A stretch of 64,000 nucleotides of DNA. It comes from Chara braunii (taxonomy: Eukaryota; Streptophyta; Charophyceae; Charales; Characeae). The first letter of the stretch is position 1. Every line of letters begins with the position of its first letter. Under the pieces are notes generated by a model, which was not told where the DNA came from, did not search any database, and worked only from the letters and a program-made list of their open reading frames with translations. Positions 1-10,378 of this stretch are shown piece by piece. Position numbers and translations under genes: made by a program. The stretch is from the NCBI GenBank assembly GCA_003427395.1, contig BFEA01000015.1, positions 6,636,223 to 6,700,222 on the forward strand. The letters are read 5' to 3'.

Positions 1-560
1 CTTCGAAGCGTCCTGACGATGGTTGGAGGCTCGGAATTCTTGAAAAATGTTGTCGAGTGAAACGAAAGATTGGAGTACTAGGAGGAGGAAAGGGCCGACG
101 AGGAGAAGGAGGAGGAAGGATGACGAGGAGGAGGAGGAGGAGGCAGAGAAGGAAGAGGAGGAGGAGGAGGAAGGATGGCGAGGTAGAGGAGGAGGAGGAA
201 GAGGAAGAGGAGGACGAAGAGAAAGGATGATGATGAGGAGGAGGAGGAGGAGGAGGAAGAAGAAGAAGAAGAATGAGAAAAGAACGAGGAGGAGGAGGAA
301 GGAGAGGAAGAGGAGGAGGAGGAGAAGGAAGAAGACGAAATAGAAGACGAGGAGGAGGAGGAAGACAAAGAGGAGGAAGGGGAGGAGGATGAAGAAGAAG
401 ATGCAAGATAGGAGGAGGAGGAGGAGGAGGAGGACGAGGAGGAGGACGAGGACGACCAAGAAGAGGAGGAGGAGGAGGAGGAGGAGGAGGAGGAGACGGA
501 GGAGGAGGAGGACGACCAAGAAGAGGAGGAGGAGGAGGAGGATCCAAAATTGGTGGAGCA
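1..560. repeat. purine-rich (AGG/GAG/GAA)n triplet tract
   Basis: This stretch is dominated by AGG, AGA and GAC triplets on the plus strand. It opens long reading frames rich in Arg/Glu/Lys on one strand and Ser on the other, which are by-products of the triplet periodicity. On the minus strand it lies just downstream of the copia-like primer site at 599-609, so it may be an expanded leader or gag start of that remnant. No motif supports a gene. Confidence 0.85.
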
Positions 561-598
561 CGAGGAGAGGAGTAGGGAGGAGGCGGAGTTCGAACCAA

Positions 599-609
599 CT
601 CCGATACCA
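599..609 (-). other. Ty1/copia-type primer binding site (initiator tRNA-Met-like)
   Basis: Read on the minus strand the bases are TGGTATCGGAG. This is one mismatch from TGGTATCAGAG, the start of the common plant copia primer site complementary to initiator tRNA-Met. It sits three bases inside an LTR-like end (minus-strand ...TTGCA then ATT), the usual copia arrangement. The rest of the element, beyond the purine tract, is not in the window. Confidence 0.5.
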
Positions 610-612
610 AAT

Positions 613-866
613 TGCAAGGAAAATTAGCAGAAGCGAGATGCCAATAACCAGAATACACAATCACATTGAAAGCAAGAAAGTATTACAGTTTTCAGAAAGC
701 AGCATTGCACCAATATGACACCAATGGAGAATCGTAACACTGAAAATCAATGTCAATGAGAGGTTGCTCTCACCACCACCAACACAAGAGTCCAGAACCT
801 TCTTCTTACTTGGCGCAGGCACCTAGCCTACTTCCTACACAACTACAATCTGCCTACTAATTGACA
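613..866 (-). repeat. candidate 5' LTR of a Ty1/copia remnant
   Basis: On the minus strand this segment would start TGTCAATTAG at 866 and end CTTGCA at 613. That gives a 254-bp LTR with TG...CA ends directly followed by the copia-type primer site. No second LTR or target duplication is visible because the internal part runs off the left edge. The outer boundary is inferred from the TG and could be off by some bases. Confidence 0.4.
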
Positions 867-1088
867 ATGCAATTGTTGACGTCAGCAGTCCACGAAGTAC
901 TTGAAGATGTCGCCCGATGCAGACTATCGCCAATACCAGGTTTATGCCCTCACATCATCATCATCATCATCATTCTTCTCTCTCTCCCTCTTCTTACACC
1001 CACGTCTTCCTTTTGTACACCCGAAACCACCCCTGCGCCTCACCGTAGTTCAAACCCATCCAACTATGGAGGCTGGGCTATGGCGCGG
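867..1088. other. flank between the copia remnant and the gypsy element
   Basis: No gene is seen. A short (CAT)n run lies near 951-975, followed by pyrimidine-rich sequence. The last four bases, GCGG (1085-1088), match the four bases just outside the other end of the gypsy element. Confidence 0.6.
1085..1088. other. 4-bp target site duplication, left copy (GCGG)
   Basis: GCGG precedes the left LTR and GCGG follows the right LTR at 26920-26923. Gypsy elements usually duplicate 4-6 bp. A four-base match alone is weak, but it falls exactly at the TGTCG/CGACA boundaries. Confidence 0.6.
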
Positions 1089-1676
1089 TGTCGAGCGCAT
1101 CGGTCCGGCACCGCACATGGCAGCGCGGGACCCTCTCGGCCGCGTCACGCAGGAGTTGGACCAACCTCGTCGCGAACACACAAATGAAGCTTCCTTAGGC
1201 CGCTCCGGCCGAGTGCGCCAGCCATACCTCTCGCAAGCCCCTACGACAGGATAGGGCCTACGCGAGGCACAACTTACCTCCACCTTACGGGAGCTGTCAC
1301 CTCCCTTCGGTGGGCATATCCCCGCCGAGCTACCAGTCCACAGTACGAAAGCTACTCGGTTGCAATCGCAGAGGTGGACCAGCCGAGGGCTTTTCTCGTT
1401 CGCTGTAGCATAGGGGGTACGCGCGGTAATACGCCTATCAGACCCGCACGCGGGCCGACATCTTGGGGGGCTGAATTCCCAAGTGTGGCTCGACGTCGGT
1501 CGACTAGGACGCATCCCACACACCACGCGCACACCACTCTACGAACACAAAAACAAAACACACGCACACGCACACATTGCACAACACAAACAATGCGACA
1601 ACGCTCCTAGTACCTCGATAGCCAACCCATAACTTTCCAATGCGGAAATCGGATAGGCGTCGCGCGCGAGACTTAG

Positions 1677-1683
1677 TATAAAA
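1677..1683 (+). promoter_or_regulatory. plus-strand TATA module A in the left LTR
   Basis: TATAAAA lies in the context CGCGCGAGACTTAGTATAAAA. A related module about 640 bp downstream (CGCGCGAACTTAGTATAAGA) shares the upstream CGCGCGAR and ACTTAGTATAA blocks and similar sequence for about 100 bp beyond. The orientation is opposite to gag-pol, so if active it would drive antisense RNA. This is a sequence match only. Confidence 0.35.
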
Positions 1684-1807
1684 CCGAGCGGACGCAGGGC
1701 TAACTCATATCGACTCGCAATGCAAACGTACGCAAGCAGTCACAATGATAACGTACTATGTCGTGCCCATAATCGTGCAGCCCTCGTTAATTTCGAGCGT
1801 CGCATTC

Positions 1808-1940
1808 GACACTCAAGTGTCGGCTGACACACGCCTTGAGGGTTAATCTCTCGACGCTGGACAACCGTCGTGCACGGTTGGAGACCACACCCTCTTCTAC
1901 ACCCTGTGCAGAGGGGTTGAGTAGACAACTTTAAGTTGTC
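1808..1940. repeat. cluster of four hairpin-forming inverted repeats in the left LTR
   Basis: Four perfect or near-perfect inverted repeats lie in 133 bp: GACAC-TCAA-GTGTC (1808-1821), CAACCGT-CGTGC-ACGGTTG (1862-1880), a longer CT/AG stem at about 1889-1916, and GACAACTT-T-AAGTTGTC (1924-1940). The right LTR has the same four with paired base changes in two of them. They could act as RNA structure in either strand's transcript. Confidence 0.7.
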
Positions 1941-2313
1941 GTGGCGGTCGAACATCAAGGGGTTTGACTTTGACGGCTGCCACGGACTATAACGTCCAAC
2001 CATGAAAACACAAAAAGGAGACTCACTCCAACCCCCATTAGCTGATGGCTCTCTAAAATGGAAAGGGGGTGGATAAGCCTAAACGACGCGCGCGCGGAGG
2101 AGGTCCGGTATCCTATCCATAGGCTACCCGGCGTCCGGGATAATGAGGCCCGAACACGGACCCCCAAAGGCTGACCGGAGCTAGTCCTCCGCCCACGTGC
2201 CACTTCACGTTACCAAGACCCCAAGTTTGCTGGCCGTGTCGCGCTCGTGATCTCGCCACCTGGCCCATAACTCATTTAGTGCGGGATTCGACGAGTGCCG
2301 CGCGCGAACTTAG

Positions 2314-2320
2314 TATAAGA
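2314..2320 (+). promoter_or_regulatory. plus-strand TATA module B in the left LTR
   Basis: TATAAGA lies within CGCGCGAACTTAGTATAAGA, the second copy of the module seen at 1677. Both modules are present in the right LTR at 20436 and 21073, so the duplication predates this insertion. Confidence 0.3.
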
Positions 2321-4116
2321 TTGCGAGGGCGCTGGACTTACACATACTATGTTGCTATGCAGTTCTATGTGAGTAACCGCAATGATGGCGCGTTGTGTAG
2401 TGCCCACACCCAAATGACCTACTTTGAGCCAAGGGGTTCCCTTTCGATGCCCAGGCGTTGGCTGAAGCGCGAGCCAATGGGGGTAACCCTTTAGCTCGTG
2501 CAAAACCGGCCTGAGGGCCTTTCCGTCTTCTGCACCCTGAGGTGTCCCAACGGGTGCGGGGCAAGAGGGCCCCTAGGGCAGGAGGGAGTTTGGAGCGGTG
2601 GTGAGTTGTCTGGCGCATCACCAACAACACGCTCACCCTTCCGCTCGGAACTTTATCGTTCCACCAAGATAAATCGCAACAAGGAAAAGAAACAAGAACT
2701 GGCGAGGGATATCCCCCCCTTTCTATTCACCCCAACCTTCGACTGACCCTTAGTACGTGGGCACTTCAGGCCATGCTGGCTCCACACGTAGGTACACATG
2801 CACTGGCACGTATATATATATGCACAAGGGAAATAATTATGTGACGATCACTTCTCACAGTCATAGTGGGTCTCCTCCTAGCCATACATATATATGCGAC
2901 CGCAGGGCAGCCCAACCAAAACCCCAAATCTTTGAACATACCTGCAATCACATCAAAAGTCAGACAAGAGTCCACCCACTACGCGGTGTCAACTCCAACC
3001 AGTTCCCATACTAATACCCCTCACTTTAGCCATGCAAACCCCAACCTCCAGCCAACCAACCTCAATTAAATACTCAGTACCTTTGTTAAATGGCCATTCA
3101 ATAAAAGTCCGGGTGAAACCCTTAACAAACAAAAAGATCACCAGGGCTAAAGCCTTTTAGGTTGAGTATGGGGAGCGCGTAGGAATTGAGTCGTGAGCCG
3201 AAGAATCGGCAACCGACCTGTTATCAGTGATAACAGATGATGATCCTTGCAGGATCAACTGAACTAGCCCAAGTCCTGAATCGAATATCCAAGAAAGGCC
3301 TATACTATAAGACAGTTCAATGTCCAAGCTAAATCATCAGCATACGGGGGATGACCCTTCATAGCACATTCTCACCCAAGTTACCTACCAACTAAATCAA
3401 AATCTACCCCTAAGCCAGTGCCCAAGCAAAGGTAGACTAACGACAGGATCTCCCCTACTCAGGGTGGATCGCCAGAATCGCCATCTGTCAGAATATAATC
3501 TAACTCCTCTAAGTCAAGAAAATTTCGGCAGCGCTTCCCGTAGGAAAAGTGTCTTTTCAGAATTTATATCAGCCCGAATATGAGAGCAGAAATAGTCTTT
3601 GACTTTCCAAAGTCCAATTTTGTCTAACTCCCTGAATTAGCAAAAATTTGGGCAGCACTCCGTTTAGAAAAAGAGACTTTTCAGATTTTTACTAAGCCAT
3701 ACATGAACTTTAGACAGGTTGAACTTTGAAAATTCAAGAATTGACTAACTCCCCGAATTTGTAGAAATTTCGGCATCGCTTCCCGTAGAGAAAGTGACTT
3801 ACCAAAATTTATACAAAGCCAAGTATAACAAAAGATCCCCAAAATTGCGAGAATCGATCTAAGTAAAAAAAACTTAGCTCAGAAAATGCAGGAATTGACC
3901 TAACTCCTATCGCTCTAGCACAAGGCGAGCCTCTAAAGCAACTACCTGTCAATCTGACACTCAAACCAAGTAGTAGCCTCACTCAGCCTCATGCAGGCCA
4001 AACCACAAAGGTAAGTACTCTCGCCACCCCAAATCAATCTTTGCAAACAATAGTTCGTAACTTCTCAATGCTTTATCCCCTTATACCTAGCTTACATAGG
4101 GCATAAAATCAATTCG

Positions 4117-4990
4117 TCCAATCTTATGGAACTTGCCTGACTCAGCCATTCAGTATACACGAACAGGTTGCACAACTACTTTTCTCTTCTTTTTGGACAT
4201 ACGACCAGGCCGTTCATCTTAGAACAGGGCTTAGTCGCCCAGAACTGTTTAATATCCAACTTATATATACCTCTATGAGCTTAGTGTTTAAAAGTTGGGC
4301 ATAGGACCGAGCCGTTCATCTTAGAACAAGGCCCGGTCTGCCCACTGCAGGGTTACCTTCAATTATACTCTTAATTATACTCTCTTCATTTTATGATAAG
4401 CTATAGCCAGGCCATCCAATCCTATGGAACCCATGCCTTGCTAGCCTGTTCATACATAGGATGGTATAAAATAGAATCAAAATTTAGCCTTTTGGGTTCC
4501 ACCATGTGCGAGGCTTTGGGGCAGACCGTCCAATCTTATGGAACACATCTGGTCCTTTGCCAAGTTCGTTTCTCTCTGATCCACTGTGCACGGCATGAGT
4601 CCAAGGCCGTCCAATCTTATGGACATGCTTTGGCCTCTGCGAGAATTACCCCCTCAGAATAAAACAAGAGGGGGGGCTGAGTCGACCAATCTTATGGACT
4701 TGCTCAGACCTCCTCGATCAGAAACAGAAGAAACAGAACAAACCCCAATCAAACACGACAACCAAACCTTCCAATCTTATGGTACAGGTTCGGCCCCTGA
4801 AAAGTCAGCCACAGTCAAACCCTCACAATTCGAAGCAATCAGACCGTCCAATCTTATGGAACTGGTCTGACTCTCCATGCAAACTCAGAAATAAACATAG
4901 CAGTCAGGCCGTCCAATCTTATGCAACTGGATTAACTCTCCATGCAAACTCAGAAATAAACACGGCGGTCAGGCCGTCCAATCTTATGGA
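4117..4990. repeat. array of 11 hairpin units with invariant ATCTTA loop, left LTR
   Basis: Cores of 14 bp start at about 4117, 4212, 4314, 4415, 4529, 4610, 4685, 4770, 4847, 4912 and 4977. Most read TCCA-ATCTTA-TGGA. Two read GTTC-ATCTTA-GAAC, a different stem that still pairs. Flanking arms also differ from unit to unit yet pair, for example CAGACC/GGTCTG (4847 unit), GTCAG/CTGAC (4977), CTGAG/CTCAG (4685) and GACCG/CGGTC (4314). Spacing is about 65-115 bp. In the element's own transcript the loop is UAAGAU. Function is unknown. Confidence 0.8.
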
Positions 4991-7200
4991 ACTGGTCTGA
5001 CCCCATAGGACCCTGTCAACCTCAAGCAAAACCACCATTTACCCACCCTTCCCACAGATGCACCCCCTTGTGTTCACAATCTGCCTTCAAGCAATCAACA
5101 AACTGAGACTGCGATTGCACACACATTTCTTTATTTAGTCTGTCTTGTGTCCTGCCAGTCAATCCAAAGTCAAGGTAGGGGTGCATACAGTATACTCAGT
5201 CAAACATAGGGGGATGTACAAATAAGGGCTATACAAGGGTGTATAGAGGGAAGGGAATGGTTACCTCTCAGTTCCCTACCTCCAGAGCCTCGCCTAGGCT
5301 CCGGCAGAGCTCCCGCAATCGGTGGGGCAACCTCCCACAAAGGCCTCGGCGTGGATTACGGGTTGCAATCCCGCCTGCCGCCTTCCTCTCAGAACTAATG
5401 GACTAGACTTAGAATGAGGAAGGCAGAAATAGAGAGTTGAGTCTCTCAGATACAAGAAGATGCTGTCAGACTCGCAGGAGAGGGCCTTGGTACCTTCATA
5501 CGCCTGAGGGCCCTGCAATGGAAGCCAAAGTATATAGCAACTTGGTCAACGAAAGTCCAACCTCCTACCGTTGACCCTCCGGTGACCTTCCAATCAAGAA
5601 TAATATCCTCTCTTCCGAACGAAACCGGACTCGCCGTAGAGACCACGACTCGAAATATGAGGACTATGGGTGAGCCCTCTGGCTTGAGGCTCCTCATCAG
5701 CCACTTCACTTAATAGGAAGGACTCTGAGGCGGCCAACCGCCTAGTACCGCCTCTCGGCTGACCTGTCGTGGCTTCGTTCAACAATAGCCGCCTTGCTGG
5801 CCAAAAAGGAGAGTCTGCAGTTCTCACCGTCTGCCCCTTGTCACTCCGTTCTGCAGTCAATCAGCATACCAGCCAGCAGGCAAGGCTGCAGCCCTGCCAC
5901 TGTCTCTTTACTTCTCCCCTCACTGAGGTAGGCAACTGGTCAGCCAAATGGGCAGATCTTCCCTTGTTGCCCGACCAACGAGGTGAGCAGCTTACTGGGC
6001 AACAGATAGGTACTCGACCCGCCCTTCTCCTTGCCGCCGCTTCCCCTGCAGCTAGCTTACTCAATGGATCATCAGTCCGCTGGTCAGTAGGTAACTCCCG
6101 TGGCCGACGTTCTCCCTTGGGCGCAAGTTTGTTCTCTCACAATGCTCAAACCGTTCTCTTGAAGTCGGATCCGCCACCGCTAGTCAGTCCCCCATACCAG
6201 AGAGACCCGCACTAATCTCTTTTCCTACTGAATTTCATTTAGAGTCGAGCGCGGAGCCTATTTCTAGCCCCCGCCCTGCCCTTCTCTCCGCCTACGCCAC
6301 TGTTGTCCTCTCCTGCATGCACCTGGCGCCCGCCCTCGTCTAAGTTCACCCTCCTTTTTCTCCCCTCCTAACTTCTATCCCACCACCCCTTCGTTAACGC
6401 TAACTTCAATGTCGAATTCGCCCGACATCCAACCTCCAATCAAACCCCTCCACTTACTCGATTTCGTTACGAATCGAGTGGGGAATTCGCTTTCCTTCCT
6501 TCCACCATAGCTTTACGCAGCAGCTTTTTCAACTAACCCTTTTCCTACTAATCTTTTACTAAATCTAACTACAGATTCGGGATCGCCTTTCCCGAAAACC
6601 CTTGTTTTGAGCCTCCACCTGAGTGATTCCGCCCAGGATTGCACGCGCTACTCTCTCCCCGCTGCGCCAAGCTCGCTGCCCCGCCATCTTCGTTTTCTTA
6701 TCATGCATGCACCCAGCGCACTTTCGCGCCCGGGTTCATTCCCCACCTGGTGTTGTGTCCGGCCCTCCGACTTCCTTCTTTGCAGCTACCCGTCGCCCCT
6801 CGATACTGCGCTGCGTAGCGCTGCTAGCCCCTCGTTGCACCCGTCACCCCTCTCCTCACGATCTCTTCTTCCCGCATGTACTCGGCGCCCACCGTCGTCC
6901 GGGTTCATCCGCTGCTGTACCCCTGCGCTATCCCCTCCCGCTGTGTCGTGCTGCCTCCTACTTCTCTCTCCGCTTCCATCCCCGTTTCTTCCTTTCTTCG
7001 AACGAATTCGGCGGAAAAGTGCGTCTGGATTCCCTCCTCTTTGCGCCTGCCTACCCAGCCCTGTTGTCATCACCCCGACCTCCCTGCTCCCCGGTAGTAG
7101 TTAGCGCGGCCACGTCCTTCCCGACTGCCCCGATTGTCGAAACTTTTCGACGGACAAAACTCCCGGTCGCCCTGACCGATCCTCCACTTTAACCACTCTC

Positions 7201-7250
7201 CTGCTCCTTACGACCCCCGCTAGTCCGTTGCCCTGCCGGCCGCCCAAAGC
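7201..7250. other. 50-bp indel between the two LTRs
   Basis: These 50 bp are present in the left LTR and exactly missing between 25930 and 25931 of the right LTR. They are either a deletion in the right copy or an insertion in the left. Confidence 0.85.
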
Positions 7251-8242
7251 CGCGCTACACAGGCTGGCCAACTCCGCCACCCTCATCTGAACCCGGCGGG
7301 ACCCTCGACTAGGTCCCCTCCCCCTCTTGTGTGCTACCTTCACGCTGGGGTGGGGCCGCAGAAACCTCCTCTGCGCAGTTCCAATTGTAACGGGTACCCC
7401 GAAGGACCTAATCGCGGTGGTACCCCACCCACGGTTCTTCGAAACTTGAACTCTCGGTCGAGGCACCGCGTCCCAAGTCAAATGGGACCACGCACAATAA
7501 CGAAAATAATAAAACAATATAAAAAAAGAAAATGGTAACAAGGGCGAAATAAGATAATCATAGCCCAAAAAATCCCGAGCAAGATGCGGAGGCCACAACG
7601 CCCTACCGGCCCCGTGGACCCGGTCCACTGCCGCGTCCATCAGCAAAAGCCGAAGGGGGACAGCCCCGTCGGGCCCTCAACCCCCTCAACTTTTCCATAC
7701 GCTCCGCTACCGCCGCGCCAACGCCGCTGGCCTCGATCTCTACACTTCCACCGCAATAGCCCAATACCGTAAGCAATAGGGCTAAGCCCAAGCCTGGTGC
7801 AATGGAGCGCGAACTCCAATATGAGGTGGTGCCGCGCCGCGCTTAGGCCTGGGAATAACAGCTTGGGCCTTCCTGTCCAACCACGGCCGGCACGCCATCA
7901 CCAGGCACCGGCACCAGCCTACTTGAGCCGTGCCGTGGCTATCCCACGGGCCACCCCGCGCGCCAGTCCTACCGTCGACCGTGCATGCCGACCCAAAAGC
8001 GGACTTTTATCCCTTAGTCAAAACCGTAGTACGGTCCAGGTTGGTCGACTAGGCCGACCGTTCACTCAATCAAAGAAATCACACGCGCGCCTTAATTTGC
8101 GCCCCCACATACCCCCTAACTTAGCCAGGGCGGGTCTCGGACGCGGTCGTGCCTCGCATGGCTTATTTCAACCAAACTCATTGTTCCCTGTCATCTGCAA
8201 AAACCCAGGGTGGATACCCTTGTAAGGGTATTCGCGCCGACA

Positions 8243-10378
8243 GCCTACCGGACTATATTAAGCGACATCCCCGTCGCTACACCAAATCAAAAGCTATAAA
8301 TTTATCCACACTCCAAATGCTGACGAGAAAGGAATCCAATCCGATTAGCCGACAGACTCAGGGTTGAGGCCTCCAACACTCCATGCCGACATAATTATAT
8401 GCTGCTAGGGTTTCAACTTGGGTTTCCAGTGTCCTGACGCTAGGACGCAGGTGTATTACGCATCAATACTACAGCATACGTTCCAAAGGCCACCTCAAAC
8501 CATCCTTTTTTCTTTGTCCTAGACAAACGTCGACTTTTTGTTGGGTGTCCCGGTTAGACTCTCTCTCGTACGCAGAGTCATAAGGGGACGCGGGCTTTAG
8601 ACGAGACCTCAGAAGGCACTCTCGCTTCCCTCACAAAAACCCTCACAATCAAACATATATATATACATAAATCTCCTTTCGACTCTTTCTGCAGTCTAGC
8701 ACAGAAACGCTAGGTCTCCATCCTGGCCCACCATAGTCCGGTTGATCGAGCCAGATCTACGGCCTACCACATTGTTATCTTAGCGGCAGTCCCTTCGTTG
8801 GTTATGCAACAATAGGTTTTCTCCTGATAGGCATTCAATCAGAGCGCCCAAACGACTCGACTCGTATCCCCCGCCATTCCACCAGAGTAATTTCCTTGGG
8901 GCGTGCATAAGCTCTTAAACTCGTACTCTGCTGGTAGACGTGGGCCCGCAGCCAGGTTGTGCTGGCTTGCAGCCATCCAATAGGGGTTGCACCCTAGAGG
9001 TGCTAACTTTTACCGTTTAGCTTGGTATTCCCTAATATGCCTTAGGATTAGCACAGGTGTCTAGGCGGTGCGTCGCAAAACAAACTCACAGGGCCACTGC
9101 GGGACGACGCAGGGATCTGCCCTACTTTTAAGGGTATTTACCAGCCCCCTATGGGACAATATAGAGGGCACGGCCCCTTCTCACAATCACAAACAATCTC
9201 ACCGCTAGGCTCACAAGAGGCCGTGGCCTACTGACTTGATCAGAGACAGCAGACCACACATCCCACGACATCTTTATGCACTAACTTGCGACCTTCTCGG
9301 TTCCACCAATGATTCCAACTCGTGATCCTGGTTCCTCTCGTCAGACTTTATCATTCAAACATTGTTTACCATGTCCTTAAATCTATCAGCCATTTTTTAC
9401 ACGAAGGGGGTCTCTATCAACAGGTCTCCCAACCACCCCTCTCTTTACAGGATGGACTATCACGCGACCTGGGTTACACTGCTGTCAATAAACAACATCC
9501 CCACCTTCCATAATCCGAGGGGGTCTCAATTATAGAACAACTCAACTGAGGGGCCTTCTTATGGGCCGTCTCCCCAACTTAAACGCAAAACAACTCAAAC
9601 TAAGGGGCCAACTTATGGGTCCCCTTCACAGCTCAGCCATAAACATTCGGCATGGTAAGCATCTGTGCCTTATAGGCTCGCAAGACCCCTTAGGGTCCTC
9701 ATACATCTGTCACAAAAACGACCGCGTTGCCTCCTCTTATACCCGGCCGTTCCGCCCACCCATGGGCAGGCCGCACGAGTATACCGAAGAGTAGACGGCA
9801 ATTACAATCACACAATACACATACATGAGATGTATCCCACACATCTCTCACACAAAGCCCTCATTCATTGGGATAAAGCCACACGTGTGAGAGTGATCGT
9901 GATCGTCACAATAATAAGTCCCACAGAGTCTGGAATCAAAGATATACTCGGGAGCAAAATATTTCCCTCAAGTCTCAATACGACACTCAACTCAAACCCT
10001 CAACACACAACTCGTAGGGTGTATTTGGGAACAAAATGCCTGCCCCGAAAACACTAAAATGCTCACTCCACTGTCTCACTCCGCAAGATAAACTCACGTC
10101 CCAAGTGTCATGGACTCTCAGAACCTACTCAAAGATACAAATAAGAGTATCTGAATCACACAACTGAAAATGCAAGTCACGTATGTCGTAGATATCATAC
10201 AACTAAGTCTCATCCCCTAGACCGTATCACACATAAAGCTCAAGCCGATCACACACCGCCACCTATGTTTATATAACTAGACGGGACTCGCCTGACTAAC
10301 TCAGAGTATGTACACTCCTATCACGGTCTCTGCGTACAGAGGAGCTCTAATCCTACTGTCATATAGACGGACCAGTCC
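8243..10378 (-). other. non-coding 3' internal region of the gypsy element
   Basis: About 2.1 kb separate the end of the extra frame from the 3' LTR. No convincing reading frame is present. The bases next to the LTR (minus strand ...AGTCCGGTAGGC then TGTCGG) are not a purine run, so the expected polypurine tract is missing or very degenerate. A short repeated phrase AGGGGCC..CTTATGGG occurs twice near 9550-9620. Confidence 0.6.

Larger units (their letters stand above)
1089..8242 (-). repeat. 3' LTR of the gypsy element (left copy)
   Basis: This is a direct repeat of 19644-26919 over its whole length, apart from the N gap in the other copy. It starts TGTCGAGC and ends GCGCCGACA, giving perfect 5-bp terminal inversions. 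It holds a 50-bp segment (7201-7250) absent from the right copy. No coding domain is recognised in its 7.15 kb; reading frames inside are short. It contains hairpin arrays (1808-1940, 4117-4990), two plus-strand TATA modules and, near its CGACA end, the inverted repeat ATACCCTT-GT-AAGGGTAT. Confidence 0.92.

Noticed and set aside
78-617. Polyserine reading frame
   Set aside because: Product of the (TCC)n strand of a purine triplet tract, with no domain.
4117-4990. CRISPR array
   Set aside because: Short spaced repeats, but the DNA is eukaryotic, the units are hairpins of variable stem, the spacing is irregular and there are no cas genes.
6607-7192. Overlapping Ser/Pro-rich frames in the LTR
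   Set aside because: Present in both LTRs, so they are conserved by duplication only. Two overlapping frames of similar length and pyrimidine-rich composition suggest no coding role.
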